From: Fidelibacterota bacterium
GTDB lineage: Bacteria; Fidelibacterota; Marinisomatia; Marinisomatales; TCS55
Direction: 5' to 3'
NCBI GenBank assembly: GCA_002713385.1
Contig: PAWC01000006.1
Location: 5,162 to 11,573 of the forward strand
Length of the DNA: 6,412 bases
In this document: positions 1 through 6,412 of the stretch, in pieces
How positions within the stretch are numbered: the stretch's first letter is position 1
How the letters are laid out: each line of letters opens with the position of its first letter
The notes under the pieces: model-generated
Database searches by the model: none
Seen by the model: only the letters and a program-made list of their open reading frames with translations
Told to the model about the DNA's origin: nothing
Position numbers and translations under genes: made by a program

Positions 1-504
1 CACACATTCAACATTGTGGGAAAAAATCTCCGGTCGGGCCGCAAATACTTTTTCTAACGCAGGATAATAGCCCTGGAAGTCTGGTGTTAATACTTCAACA
101 GTACATGCAGGAACATGCTTATGAATCTGCCTGATTGTATCAGCCCAGACCTGTGCACCAAAATCTCCTTTCAGATCATCCCTGTCTACTGAAGTGATAA
201 CTACATGACGCAAATTCATTTTATTCACTGCCATGGCAGTACGTGTTGGTTCCAATGGATCGTTCCATGACGGACGTCCCGTTTTCACAGAGCAAAATCC
301 GCATGCCCGGGTACAGATATCACCCAAGATCATGATCGTAGCAGTCCCTCTTCCCCAGCATTCATAGATATTCGGGCAACGCGCTTCCTCGCAGACTGTA
401 TGCAGATTATTCGTCTGCACAACCCGACCTACAAATTTATATCCCTCTCCAATTTGCAGACGGATTTTGGGTTTTCTGATTCTGGGTGCTTGAACAGCTG
501 TCAT
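1..504 (-). CDS. lipA: Lipoyl synthase LipA, N-terminal 168 residues (3' end outside window)
   Basis: Radical SAM enzyme that inserts two sulfur atoms at C6 and C8 of the octanoyl group bound to lipoyl domains, the last step of de novo lipoate synthesis in the cytoplasm. My own translation from the ATG at 504 stays open for 168 codons to the left edge. It shows the LipA-specific auxiliary cluster motif CX4CX5C (C38, C43, C49, in CEEARCPNIYECW) and the radical SAM CX3CX2C motif (C64, C68, C71, in DICTRACGFC), followed by the family signature TSVDRDDL near residues 104-111 and HNVE near 163-166. Family members are usually about 290-330 residues, so roughly half is missing. The ATG overlaps the E2 stop by one base (TGATG), and a GGAG sits 11 bases upstream inside the E2 gene, which suggests translational coupling. 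Neighbouring lipB and E2 supply its substrate. Identification is secure; both cluster motifs are intact in the visible part. Confidence 0.96.
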   Translation of the reverse strand, partial: MTAVQAPRIRKPKIRLQIGEGYKFVGRVVQTNNLHTVCEEARCPNIYECWGRGTATIMILGDICTRACGFCSVKTGRPSWNDPLEPTRTAMAVNKMNLRHVVITSVDRDDLKGDFGAQVWADTIRQIHKHVPACTVEVLTPDFQGYYPALEKVFAARPEIFSHNVECV

Positions 505-1757
505 CAAAACAAGTGCTCCAGATCCATGGTTTCAAGGTTCTTTTGCACAGCTTCAATAAACTGCGCACCGCCAGCACCATCAACCAAGCGATGATCAAAA
601 CCAATGGATAGATACATTATACTGCGAATGCCGATTGTATCCCCTTGTGGAGTTTCAATCACTACCGGCTTTTTCTTGATCGTACCTACTCCCAATATGC
701 CAACGTTGGGCTGGTTAATAATGGGTGTTCCGGTGGTCACATTGAACATTCCAAAATTCGAAATAGAGAAAGTCGACCCTGAAAGTTCTTCCGGTTTAAT
801 CTGTTTAGTGCGTGCTCGCACTGCCAAATCGCGTACTTTTCTGCAGAGTCCCAGGAAATTTAATTCCTCACATTGGGGTATGACCGGTACCATCAAACCG
901 GCTTCCACAGCTACAGCCAATCCAATATTGACATTCTTCTTATGAATAATGGTAGTTCCTTCCAGTGAACTGTTCATATCCGGGAAGGCCTGCAAGGCAC
1001 GGACACAGGCATAAACAATGAATGGTGTATAAGTTAATGAAAAACCTTCCCGTGCTTTGAAGCTCGGTCCATTTACATCAGCATATTGAACAATGTGTGT
1101 CATATCCACTTCATTAATCAGGTGGACATGGGCTGATGTATCCAGACTTAAGCGCATATGTTCGGCAATCGATCTGCGCATTTTATCCATTTCAACGCGT
1201 TCATCCGTTAATTGTGAAACCACAGGTACAGAAACTGCAGGGGGTTCTGGTGCAATAACCTGAGCTGCCGTGCGCTGTTCGAGATGAGTTAGGAGGTCTT
1301 TCTTTGTGACACGGCCATTCTTTCCTGTGCCGGTAATGGCAGCAAGTTCTTCCTGACTTACGCCTTCTTTGCGGGCGATGGATTTAACAACGGGTGTGTA
1401 ATATTTTTTCTCTGTTGAAGATACAGGAGGTTCGGGTTTAGTTGGTACCGGCGGTGGAGGTTCAGGTTCCTTCTCTGGCTCTGGAGTTGTCTTTGACGGC
1501 GTAGGTGTAGCGCCAGATTCATCTGTATCAATGCGGGCAATCACTTTTCCTACTTCTACAACATCATTGGGTTCTGCTAAAATTTCAGTAATGATTCCAC
1601 TATTTGGTGTAGGTATTTCAGCATCGACTTTATCTGTTCCTATTTCCAATAGTATTTCATCAGTAGCGATGGTATCGCCCACTCCTTTCCGCCATTCTAA
1701 AATTGTCCCTTCTGTAATCGATTCACCCATTTTGGGCATAACTACATCTACGACCAT
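504..1757 (-). CDS. Dihydrolipoyl acyltransferase, E2 of a 2-oxo acid dehydrogenase complex
   Basis: Core E2 subunit: its swinging lipoyl arm takes an acyl group from E1 and transfers it to CoA. At 417 residues it has the standard order. One lipoyl domain (about 1-78) has the attachment lysine K43 in TDKVDAEI. A linker rich in Pro, Glu and Lys runs from about 82 to 117. A peripheral subunit-binding domain (about 119-160) contains TPVVKSIARKEGV and GTGKNGRVTKKDL. A second, shorter linker is followed by the catalytic acyltransferase domain (about 185-417), with the active-site signature DHRLVDG (H389, D393). A single lipoyl domain is usual for BCKDH, OGDH and many bacterial PDH E2 proteins. The ATG at 1757 lies 2 bases after the E1 stop, with GGAG 8 bases upstream. 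The stop TGA overlaps the lipA ATG. LipB and LipA encoded alongside presumably modify K43. The acyl substrate is not decided by sequence; the E1 partner leans towards branched-chain 2-oxo acids, with pyruvate possible. Confidence 0.95.
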   Translation of the reverse strand: MVVDVVMPKMGESITEGTILEWRKGVGDTIATDEILLEIGTDKVDAEIPTPNSGIITEILAEPNDVVEVGKVIARIDTDESGATPTPSKTTPEPEKEPEPPPPVPTKPEPPVSSTEKKYYTPVVKSIARKEGVSQEELAAITGTGKNGRVTKKDLLTHLEQRTAAQVIAPEPPAVSVPVVSQLTDERVEMDKMRRSIAEHMRLSLDTSAHVHLINEVDMTHIVQYADVNGPSFKAREGFSLTYTPFIVYACVRALQAFPDMNSSLEGTTIIHKKNVNIGLAVAVEAGLMVPVIPQCEELNFLGLCRKVRDLAVRARTKQIKPEELSGSTFSISNFGMFNVTTGTPIINQPNVGILGVGTIKKKPVVIETPQGDTIGIRSIMYLSIGFDHRLVDGAGGAQFIEAVQKNLETMDLEHLF

Positions 1758-1759
1758 AA

Positions 1760-3763
1760 TTAATACTCCAATAATTCTGTTAACGCCGCAACAATATCAG
1801 ATGTTTGCGGCAAAATTTGTTTTTCAAGATACCAATTGTATGGCACCGGCGAATCTTGCGCCGCTACTCGCTTGATGGGACCATCAAGTAATTCGAAATA
1901 TTCATTGGCAATAATGGCTGAAATTTCTGCACCAGGCCCATTGGTAAGATTATCTTCATATACAACCATGGCTTTACCCGTTTTATCCAATGAAACTCTA
2001 ATTGATTCTCGATCCAACGGGTTCAATGTACGCAAGTCAATTATTTCAACATTACCTATAGAATTACATTCTTTCACAGCTTCAATTGATTTTTGGACCA
2101 TAGCGCCCCACGTAATTATGGTGAGTTGATCTCCTTCTTGAACAACCCTTGCTTTACCAAAAGGCAGAATATAATTCTTATCGGGCTCAGGTGTAGCACA
2201 ATAACCTTGGCGATATAGCCCTTTATGCTCCATGAATATTACGGGATCGTCCATACGGCAGGCAGCTTTTAAGAGTCCTTTCGCGTCTGCAGCCGTTGCA
2301 GGGTAGGCAATATAAATACCTGGCAAGTGGATAAAATAACCGTCGATGGACTGGCTATGACAGAGGGCACCATGAATGTATCCTCCCACGGGCACGCGTA
2401 TGACCATAGGGCAGCTCCATGTATTATTGGATCGGTAACGCATGGTGGCCACTTCGTTTCTGATTTGCATCATACCGTACCAGATATAATCTCCAAATTG
2501 TATTTCAACAACGGGCTTCCAACCGGTAACAGCCATGCCCACAGCAGTCCCAATAATAGATGATTCTGCCAATGGTGAATTGAACACCCGGTCTTTGCCG
2601 AATTTATCTGTGAGTCCTTTTGTTGCAGTAAATACTCCTCCTTTAGGATCAGCAATATCCTGTCCAAATATCACCATTTTATCATTGGTTTCCATTTCTT
2701 CTGCCAAAGCGTGGTTTATGGCATCTATGATGACTATCTTATCCGCAATTTGATTTAAATCTGCTGCTTCTAATTGGTCGTTATTAGAATAAATATGATC
2801 CATGGCCGTGTCTATGTCTGGATGATCCTGCTGTTCGGCCCATTTTGCATCTTCATCAATTTGTGTAAAAACTTCTTTTTTGATCTTGTCAAAATCTTTT
2901 TGCTTGATAATTTTCCCAGCAGTACACATTTGCTCAAAACGTATTATTGGATCTTTGACCTGGTCTTCAGATAATTCATCTTCTGTTCTGTATTTACGCT
3001 GATCGTCTGAAGAAGAATGGGAGAGCAAGCGCACCACATGGCTAATGATGACTGTCGGACCTTTTCCTCTTCGAGCTCGTTCAGCAGCTTTCTTAAAAGC
3101 GAGATGTGTTTCAAAAAAATCCGTTCCGTCTACATCAAAGCGCGCCAAGTTTTGATAACCGGAAACCATCGAATAAACAGATCCACCGGCTGTCTGTTCG
3201 GAAATATGAACACTGATTGCATATTCATTGTCTTCTATGTGGAAAATAACGGGTACTTTTCCGCGACTGGCCCAATTCAACGCTTCGTGGAAATCGCCCT
3301 GGCTGGTTGAACCCTCTCCACTGGAAACATAAGCGATCTCCTTGGTCTTATCCCATTTACATGTCATTCCGCTACCCACTGCCTGTAAAAATTGTGTTCC
3401 AGTTGGACTGGACTGACTGACAATGCGCAGTTTTTTATGTCCATAATGCTGGGGCATTTGACGTCCTCCGGAATTGGGGTCATCTGCTTTGGCTAAAAAA
3501 CATAATAATTGTTCTTTCGCTGTCATACCCAAACCTAAACATAACGCAGCATCACGGTAATAGGGATACGCCCAATCTTCTCCGGGACGCATGACTGTTG
3601 CGGCAGCTAATTGTGCGGCCTCATGACCTGAACAACCGATTTGGAAAAAGCTTTTACCCTGTTTCAGCATGATGAGCATTTTTTCATCCAACCGCCTGGC
3701 GGTCACCATTTTGCGGTAGACTTCCAGCAATTCTTTTTTCATGAATCCATGCAATCGGGCCAT
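1760..3763 (-). CDS. Fused E1 alpha-beta thiamine-diphosphate 2-oxo acid dehydrogenase (2-oxoisovalerate type)
   Basis: E1 decarboxylates a 2-oxo acid on thiamine diphosphate and acylates the lipoyl arm of E2. Most alpha2beta2 E1 enzymes use two genes; here both halves are in one 667-residue chain. The alpha half (about 15-325) carries the ThDP/Mg motif, starting G149-E150-G151 and ending at N179 (EDNEYAISV), and a loop SHSSSDD (248-254) matching the BCKDH phosphorylation loop. A short polar linker (about 326-340) leads to the beta half: FGQDIADPKGGVF, the cofactor-activating glutamate E400 in SPLAESSIIG, and HGALCHSQS (H464, H469), which resembles BCKDH beta more than PDH beta. The transketolase C-terminal domain follows (about 530-655). 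Oddity: GEG replaces the usual GDG. I use the ATG at 3763, which overlaps the lipB stop (TGATG) and has GAGG 7 bases upstream, not the TTG just before it. A later ATG at 3742 (MKKELLEVYRKM) is a possible alternative but has a weaker ribosome site. Confidence 0.94.
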   Translation of the reverse strand: MARLHGFMKKELLEVYRKMVTARRLDEKMLIMLKQGKSFFQIGCSGHEAAQLAAATVMRPGEDWAYPYYRDAALCLGLGMTAKEQLLCFLAKADDPNSGGRQMPQHYGHKKLRIVSQSSPTGTQFLQAVGSGMTCKWDKTKEIAYVSSGEGSTSQGDFHEALNWASRGKVPVIFHIEDNEYAISVHISEQTAGGSVYSMVSGYQNLARFDVDGTDFFETHLAFKKAAERARRGKGPTVIISHVVRLLSHSSSDDQRKYRTEDELSEDQVKDPIIRFEQMCTAGKIIKQKDFDKIKKEVFTQIDEDAKWAEQQDHPDIDTAMDHIYSNNDQLEAADLNQIADKIVIIDAINHALAEEMETNDKMVIFGQDIADPKGGVFTATKGLTDKFGKDRVFNSPLAESSIIGTAVGMAVTGWKPVVEIQFGDYIWYGMMQIRNEVATMRYRSNNTWSCPMVIRVPVGGYIHGALCHSQSIDGYFIHLPGIYIAYPATAADAKGLLKAACRMDDPVIFMEHKGLYRQGYCATPEPDKNYILPFGKARVVQEGDQLTIITWGAMVQKSIEAVKECNSIGNVEIIDLRTLNPLDRESIRVSLDKTGKAMVVYEDNLTNGPGAEISAIIANEYFELLDGPIKRVAAQDSPVPYNWYLEKQILPQTSDIVAALTELLEY

Positions 3764-4398
3764 CAAACACCCTCATCCGTTTTACAATGGAAAACCATGT
3801 TGAATTCTTTAATCAATAATTTCTTTACCTCATCCATTTTAATTGCAGTGCCTAGGAGTTTTTTCATGGAAGTCACACCATACTCAAATATTCCACAGGG
3901 AATGATGCCATCGTAATAATGGAGTTCGGTATTAACGTTTAACGCAAATCCATGCATGGTAACCCAGCGTGAAATACGCACTCCCAACGCAGCAATTTTT
4001 TCTTCTTTCACCCATACTCCAGTTAGTCCTTTTTTGTGTTCTGCTGCAATTCCATAATGATTGAGTGTATTGATAATAACTGCTTCTAAAGAACACATAT
4101 ACCAACTGATGCTCATTTTATAATTGTGGAGATCAATGATGGGATAGCCCACGAGCTGTCCCGGGCCGTGGAAGGTAATATCGCCGCCGCGTTCGATATG
4201 GAATACTTTTACATCTTCAGGATAATTCTGCAGAAGATGATTTTCATTGGCATTTTTCCCAAAGGTATAAACGGGCTCATGTTCCACCAAAAGAACAGTA
4301 TCATCAATTTTATTATTAATGCGTTGGGATTGCATCTCTTTCTGCATGTCCCATGTTTGCTGATAGGGAGCATTGCCCAAGTCTTGAAATTGCAGCAT
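3763..4398 (-). CDS. lipB: Octanoyl-[acyl-carrier-protein]:protein N-octanoyltransferase LipB
   Basis: Transfers octanoyl from acyl carrier protein to the conserved lysine of lipoyl domains, the first committed step of endogenous lipoylation. The 211-residue length is normal. The sequence contains the family block RGGDITFHGPGQLVGYP (70-86). The catalytic lysine is K134 in EEKIAALGVR, and the acyl-thioester cysteine is C168 in GIIPCGI; HGFALNVN (149-156) is also typical. The start ATG at 4398 overlaps the lpdA stop by one base (TAATG), with AGGGAG beginning 15 bases before it and GGAG 10 bases upstream. The TGA stop overlaps the E1 ATG. Sitting between E3 and E1, and with lipA downstream of E2, it makes the cluster self-sufficient for lipoylating its own E2. 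No lipoate-scavenging ligase is present in the window. Both active-site residues are intact, so I expect a functional enzyme. Confidence 0.96.
   Translation of the reverse strand: MLQFQDLGNAPYQQTWDMQKEMQSQRINNKIDDTVLLVEHEPVYTFGKNANENHLLQNYPEDVKVFHIERGGDITFHGPGQLVGYPIIDLHNYKMSISWYMCSLEAVIINTLNHYGIAAEHKKGLTGVWVKEEKIAALGVRISRWVTMHGFALNVNTELHYYDGIIPCGIFEYGVTSMKKLLGTAIKMDEVKKLLIKEFNMVFHCKTDEGV
3771..3774 (-). promoter_or_regulatory. Ribosome binding site deciding the E1 start
   Basis: GAGG on the minus strand, inside the last codons of lipB, 7 bases before the ATG at 3763. This spacing favours that ATG over the adjacent TTG at 3766 and over the in-frame ATG at 3742, which has only a weak GGA close upstream. 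Confidence 0.65.
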
Positions 4399-5786
4399 TA
4401 TTGATGTACTCCCTGCCCCATGGCATCCAGTGCCGCTTCCATGACAGCTTCCGTTAATGTTGGATGGGCATGAATGGTAGTGGCTAATTCATGCCATGTG
4501 GATTCAAGTGCCTTGGCTATACCCAGTTCAGCGATCATTTCTGTCGCTTCTGAACAAATGATATGGGCACCCAGCAATTCACCATACTTACTGTCAAATA
4601 CAAGTTTTACAAATCCAGCCGTATCTCCAGTAGCCATGGCTTTGCCGCTGCTCTTAAAATCAAACTTGCCTATCTTTACATCATAGCCCTTTTCTTTGGC
4701 AGCTGATTCTGTCAGACCGATGGATGCTACTTGCGGTTGACAATATGTACATCCGGGAATGTTTGAATAATCAACTGGTGTAGTGTTGTGCCCGGCTGCA
4801 TGCTCGGCGGCAACGTGGCCTTGAGCCGAAGCTACGTGCGCTAGCCACGGCGGGCCGGTCACATCGCCAATGGCATAAATGTTGGACACAGACGTTTGGT
4901 TAAATTCATTGATGGTGATTGCGCCTTTATCAGTCGCAACACCCACGCCCGCGAGACCTATATTTTCAATATTTCCGGTTACTCCCACTGCAACTAAAGC
5001 AATATTACCTTCCAGAGTTTCTTTTTTACCTTTACGCTCTAAATGGACTTTGACTGTTGATTTCAGCGCAGAAATTTTTGAAACTTTTTCATCAGTATAA
5101 ATTTTGATTCCAGATTTTTTGAAGTTGTTGGCCAATTCTTTGGAAACAGCTTCATCTTCAACGGGAACAATGCGCGGCATCATTTCGATAAGATGAATCT
5201 CCGTGCCGTATTCATTATAGAAGTAAGCGAACTCAACACCGATCGCTCCCGATCCTATTATAACCATCTTCTTAGGAATCTCTTTGAGGATCATTGCTTC
5301 CTTGTAAGAAATAATGCGCTCGCCATCGAATTCCATCCCCGGAAATGAACGGGGCCTGCCACCGGTAGCTAAAATGATCTTATCCGCTTTAATGGTTTCT
5401 TTTTTCTTACCCTTTGTCACTTCAATAGTAGTAGCAGAAGTCAGCTTGCCTTTTCCTTCAAGGTGGGTAATGTTGTTTTTCTTCATCAAGAAAGCAATGC
5501 CCTTGGACAATTGATCTGCTACTTTACGGCTTCTTGTAATTGTTGCACCAAAATCAACTGTGTATTTTGGAATGTTTATTCCGTATTGATCGGCATTCTT
5601 GATATAATGAAAAATTTCAGCATTCTTTAACAGAGCTTTAGTAGGAATACAGCCCCAATTGAGGCAAATACCCCCTAAACGATCTTTATCGATAATTGCG
5701 ACTTTTTTCCTCAATTGTGCAGCTCGAATCGCAGCCACATAACCACCGGGTCCACCGCCTAAAACTGCAATATCAAATTTTGCCAT
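4398..5786 (-). CDS. lpdA: Dihydrolipoamide dehydrogenase (E3), FAD/NAD+ flavoprotein
   Basis: Reoxidises dihydrolipoyl groups on E2 (and usually also on other oxo-acid dehydrogenase complexes and the glycine cleavage H protein), passing electrons through a disulfide and FAD to NAD+. The 462 residues match family length. An N-terminal FAD-binding GGGPGGY (10-16) is followed by the redox-active disulfide C41/C46 in GGICLNWGCIPTK. The NAD-binding GSGAIGVEF (178-186) ends in E201 at the strand end (HLIE), as expected for NAD preference. A second FAD contact, AIGDVTGPPWLAH, lies near 305-317. The dimerisation domain carries the catalytic pair H441/E446 in HAHPTLTEAV. There is no fused lipoyl domain. 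The start is set by homology: MAKFDIAVLGGG begins right before the FAD fold. The upstream region has only an A-rich, poor Shine-Dalgarno sequence, and the gene overlaps its upstream neighbour by 14 bases, so translation probably depends on readers of that gene. Confidence 0.97.
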   Translation of the reverse strand: MAKFDIAVLGGGPGGYVAAIRAAQLRKKVAIIDKDRLGGICLNWGCIPTKALLKNAEIFHYIKNADQYGINIPKYTVDFGATITRSRKVADQLSKGIAFLMKKNNITHLEGKGKLTSATTIEVTKGKKKETIKADKIILATGGRPRSFPGMEFDGERIISYKEAMILKEIPKKMVIIGSGAIGVEFAYFYNEYGTEIHLIEMMPRIVPVEDEAVSKELANNFKKSGIKIYTDEKVSKISALKSTVKVHLERKGKKETLEGNIALVAVGVTGNIENIGLAGVGVATDKGAITINEFNQTSVSNIYAIGDVTGPPWLAHVASAQGHVAAEHAAGHNTTPVDYSNIPGCTYCQPQVASIGLTESAAKEKGYDVKIGKFDFKSSGKAMATGDTAGFVKLVFDSKYGELLGAHIICSEATEMIAELGIAKALESTWHELATTIHAHPTLTEAVMEAALDAMGQGVHQ

Positions 5787-6099
5787 AGTCTTTTTCTACT
5801 TTTGCTATTCGTAGGAAATAATTTTCATACCAAATTGCTCTTCCGCGCTTTTTGACTTTCTTATGTTTAGGATGATTACGCCAGGCGTCAATGGATTCTT
5901 TATCTTTCCAGTAAACGCTTGTGATACCCTTGCCAGATTCGTCACGAACCGAATCAACTCCTAAAAACCCCGGTTGTTTATTAGCCAAATCGACCATTTT
6001 AGCAGAAGTTCTTCCATATTCTTCTTTCTCTTTGCCAGTATGCTGGGAAGTAAAAATGACGGCGTAATAAGGTGGTTTAGGTGTATTTGCTAATGCCAT
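5773..6099 (-). CDS. Antibiotic biosynthesis monooxygenase (ABM) superfamily protein, YqjZ-like
   Basis: Small 108-residue single-domain protein with the ferredoxin-like ABM fold. Visible features are a first strand PYYAVIFTSQ (10-19), an amphipathic helix (about 25-41) and a second strand QPGFLGVDSVRDESG (42-56). Then come GITSVYWKDKESIDAWR (58-74), the H76/H79 segment ahead of RGRAIWYENY (85-94), and a last strand LRIAKVEKDYG. This pattern recalls YqjZ-type ABM proteins, whose function is poorly defined. Characterised ABM members include cofactor-free quinone oxygenases and haem-degrading enzymes, but no catalytic role can be assigned here. No signal peptide or membrane segment is visible, so it is probably cytoplasmic. 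The ATG at 6099 lies one base after the folE stop, with GAGG 10 bases upstream. Its 3' end overlaps lpdA by 14 bases in another frame. Fold assignment is fairly sure; the role is unknown. Confidence 0.85.
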   Translation of the reverse strand: MALANTPKPPYYAVIFTSQHTGKEKEEYGRTSAKMVDLANKQPGFLGVDSVRDESGKGITSVYWKDKESIDAWRNHPKHKKVKKRGRAIWYENYFLRIAKVEKDYGKI

Positions 6100-6100
6100 T

Positions 6101-6412
6101 TTAAAATTGCCTCATTCTTATTATGCTTAAAAATTCAGACCGTGTTTCGGGTGACTCGCGGAATTGCCCTAGCATTGAAGATGTTGTTGCAAAACTGTTT
6201 TGCTTTTCCACACCCCGCATCTGCATGCATAAATGCCTCCCTTCCATGACAACACCCACACCGATGGGATCCAGGACATCCATGAGCGTTTCTGCAATCT
6301 GGCTTGTCAGGCGTTCCTGAACCTGAAGCCGTTGTGAAAAAGCATCTACGATTCTTGGTATTTTAGATAAACCAATGATTTTTTTGTTTGGCAAATAACC
6401 CACATGGCAGCG
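6101..6412 (-). CDS. folE: GTP cyclohydrolase I FolE, C-terminal 103 residues (5' end outside window)
   Basis: Converts GTP to 7,8-dihydroneopterin triphosphate, the entry to folate and other pterins. The reading frame is open to the right edge. From there the partial protein reads [18 protein letters not shown], then [31 protein letters not shown] (zinc-ligand cysteine at residue 62 of the fragment, bases 6227-6229), TTSSMLGQF and [10 protein letters not shown], all family hallmarks of type I enzymes. The CEHH zinc ligands expected upstream lie outside the window. Full-length enzymes are about 180-230 residues, so roughly half is visible. The codon at 6403 is GTG and is an internal valine of the CHVGYLP segment, not a start. 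The TAA stop is one base before the ABM-fold gene, so both are very likely co-transcribed. There is no evident biochemical link to the downstream lipoate/oxo-acid genes. Confidence 0.95.
   Translation of the reverse strand, partial: RCHVGYLPNKKIIGLSKIPRIVDAFSQRLQVQERLTSQIAETLMDVLDPIGVGVVMEGRHLCMQMRGVEKQNSFATTSSMLGQFRESPETRSEFLSIIRMRQF

Noticed and set aside
1358..1540. Minus-strand 60-codon frame inside the E2 linker
   Set aside because: It is an alternate frame of the low-complexity E2 linker and has no family features.
1758..1759. Gene junctions as sites for internal promoters, terminators or riboswitches
   Set aside because: The largest gap is 2 bases, so no regulatory element fits between genes. 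I saw no persuasive stem-loop with a U-tract at the gene ends.
1531..1875. Plus-strand open frame of 114 codons spanning the E1/E2 junction (and similar plus-strand frames at 604-945, 3017-3310, 3641-3916 and 4126-4404)
   Set aside because: They lie antisense to well-identified genes and their translations resemble no protein family I recognise. They are frame shadows.
2421..2953. 13-base direct repeat gtattattggatc at 2421 and 2941
   Set aside because: Both copies lie inside the E1 coding sequence, in different codon frames and in unrelated protein segments. Chance similarity is the simplest explanation.
5773..5786. The 14-base ABM/lpdA overlap as a possible frameshift or fused gene
   Set aside because: Both proteins are complete to their family ends and starts on either side of the overlap. 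LpdA begins right at its FAD fold, so two overlapping genes fit better than a broken fusion.
6401..6403. GTG as a start giving a 100-residue short folE
   Set aside because: The frame continues upstream to the window edge with RCH before this codon, matching the family's CHVGYLP segment. The gene is truncated by the window, not short.

Overview
The window lies inside one long minus-strand operon and holds almost no non-coding DNA. Seven genes read from right to left: folE (GTP cyclohydrolase I, cut by the right edge), a small antibiotic-biosynthesis-monooxygenase-fold protein, lpdA (dihydrolipoamide dehydrogenase, E3), lipB (octanoyltransferase), a fused E1 alpha-beta 2-oxo acid dehydrogenase, the dihydrolipoyl acyltransferase E2, and lipA (lipoyl synthase, cut by the left edge). 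No stretch over 2 bases lies between adjacent genes, so there is no room between genes for a promoter or terminator. I saw no convincing plus-strand gene, RNA gene, mobile element or CRISPR array.

The central five genes form a functional unit. LipB moves an octanoyl group from acyl carrier protein to the lipoyl-domain lysine (K43 of the E2). LipA inserts two sulfurs to make lipoyl. The thiamine-diphosphate E1 decarboxylates a 2-oxo acid and acylates the lipoyl arm, E2 passes the acyl group to CoA, and LpdA reoxidises the dihydrolipoyl arm with NAD+. The cluster thus encodes an oxo-acid dehydrogenase complex together with the de novo machinery that lipoylates it. Sequence signatures in E1 (HGALCHSQS; SHSSSDD loop) look more like branched-chain 2-oxo acid dehydrogenase than classical pyruvate dehydrogenase, but the substrate cannot be fixed from sequence alone.

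The two upstream genes are not obviously part of this pathway. FolE makes 7,8-dihydroneopterin triphosphate for pterin or folate synthesis. The ABM-fold protein overlaps lpdA by 14 bases, and its role is unknown.

The organism is a bacterium with moderate to low GC by eye (not computed). A fused E1 alpha-beta is frequent in Bacteroidota and related FCB-group lineages, so such a host is my tentative guess with low confidence. The window is mostly a well-formed housekeeping metabolic operon. The points worth a second look are the tightly coupled architecture, the GEG thiamine motif of E1, the E1 start codon, and the folE/ABM linkage. I do not see a clearly new biological system here.
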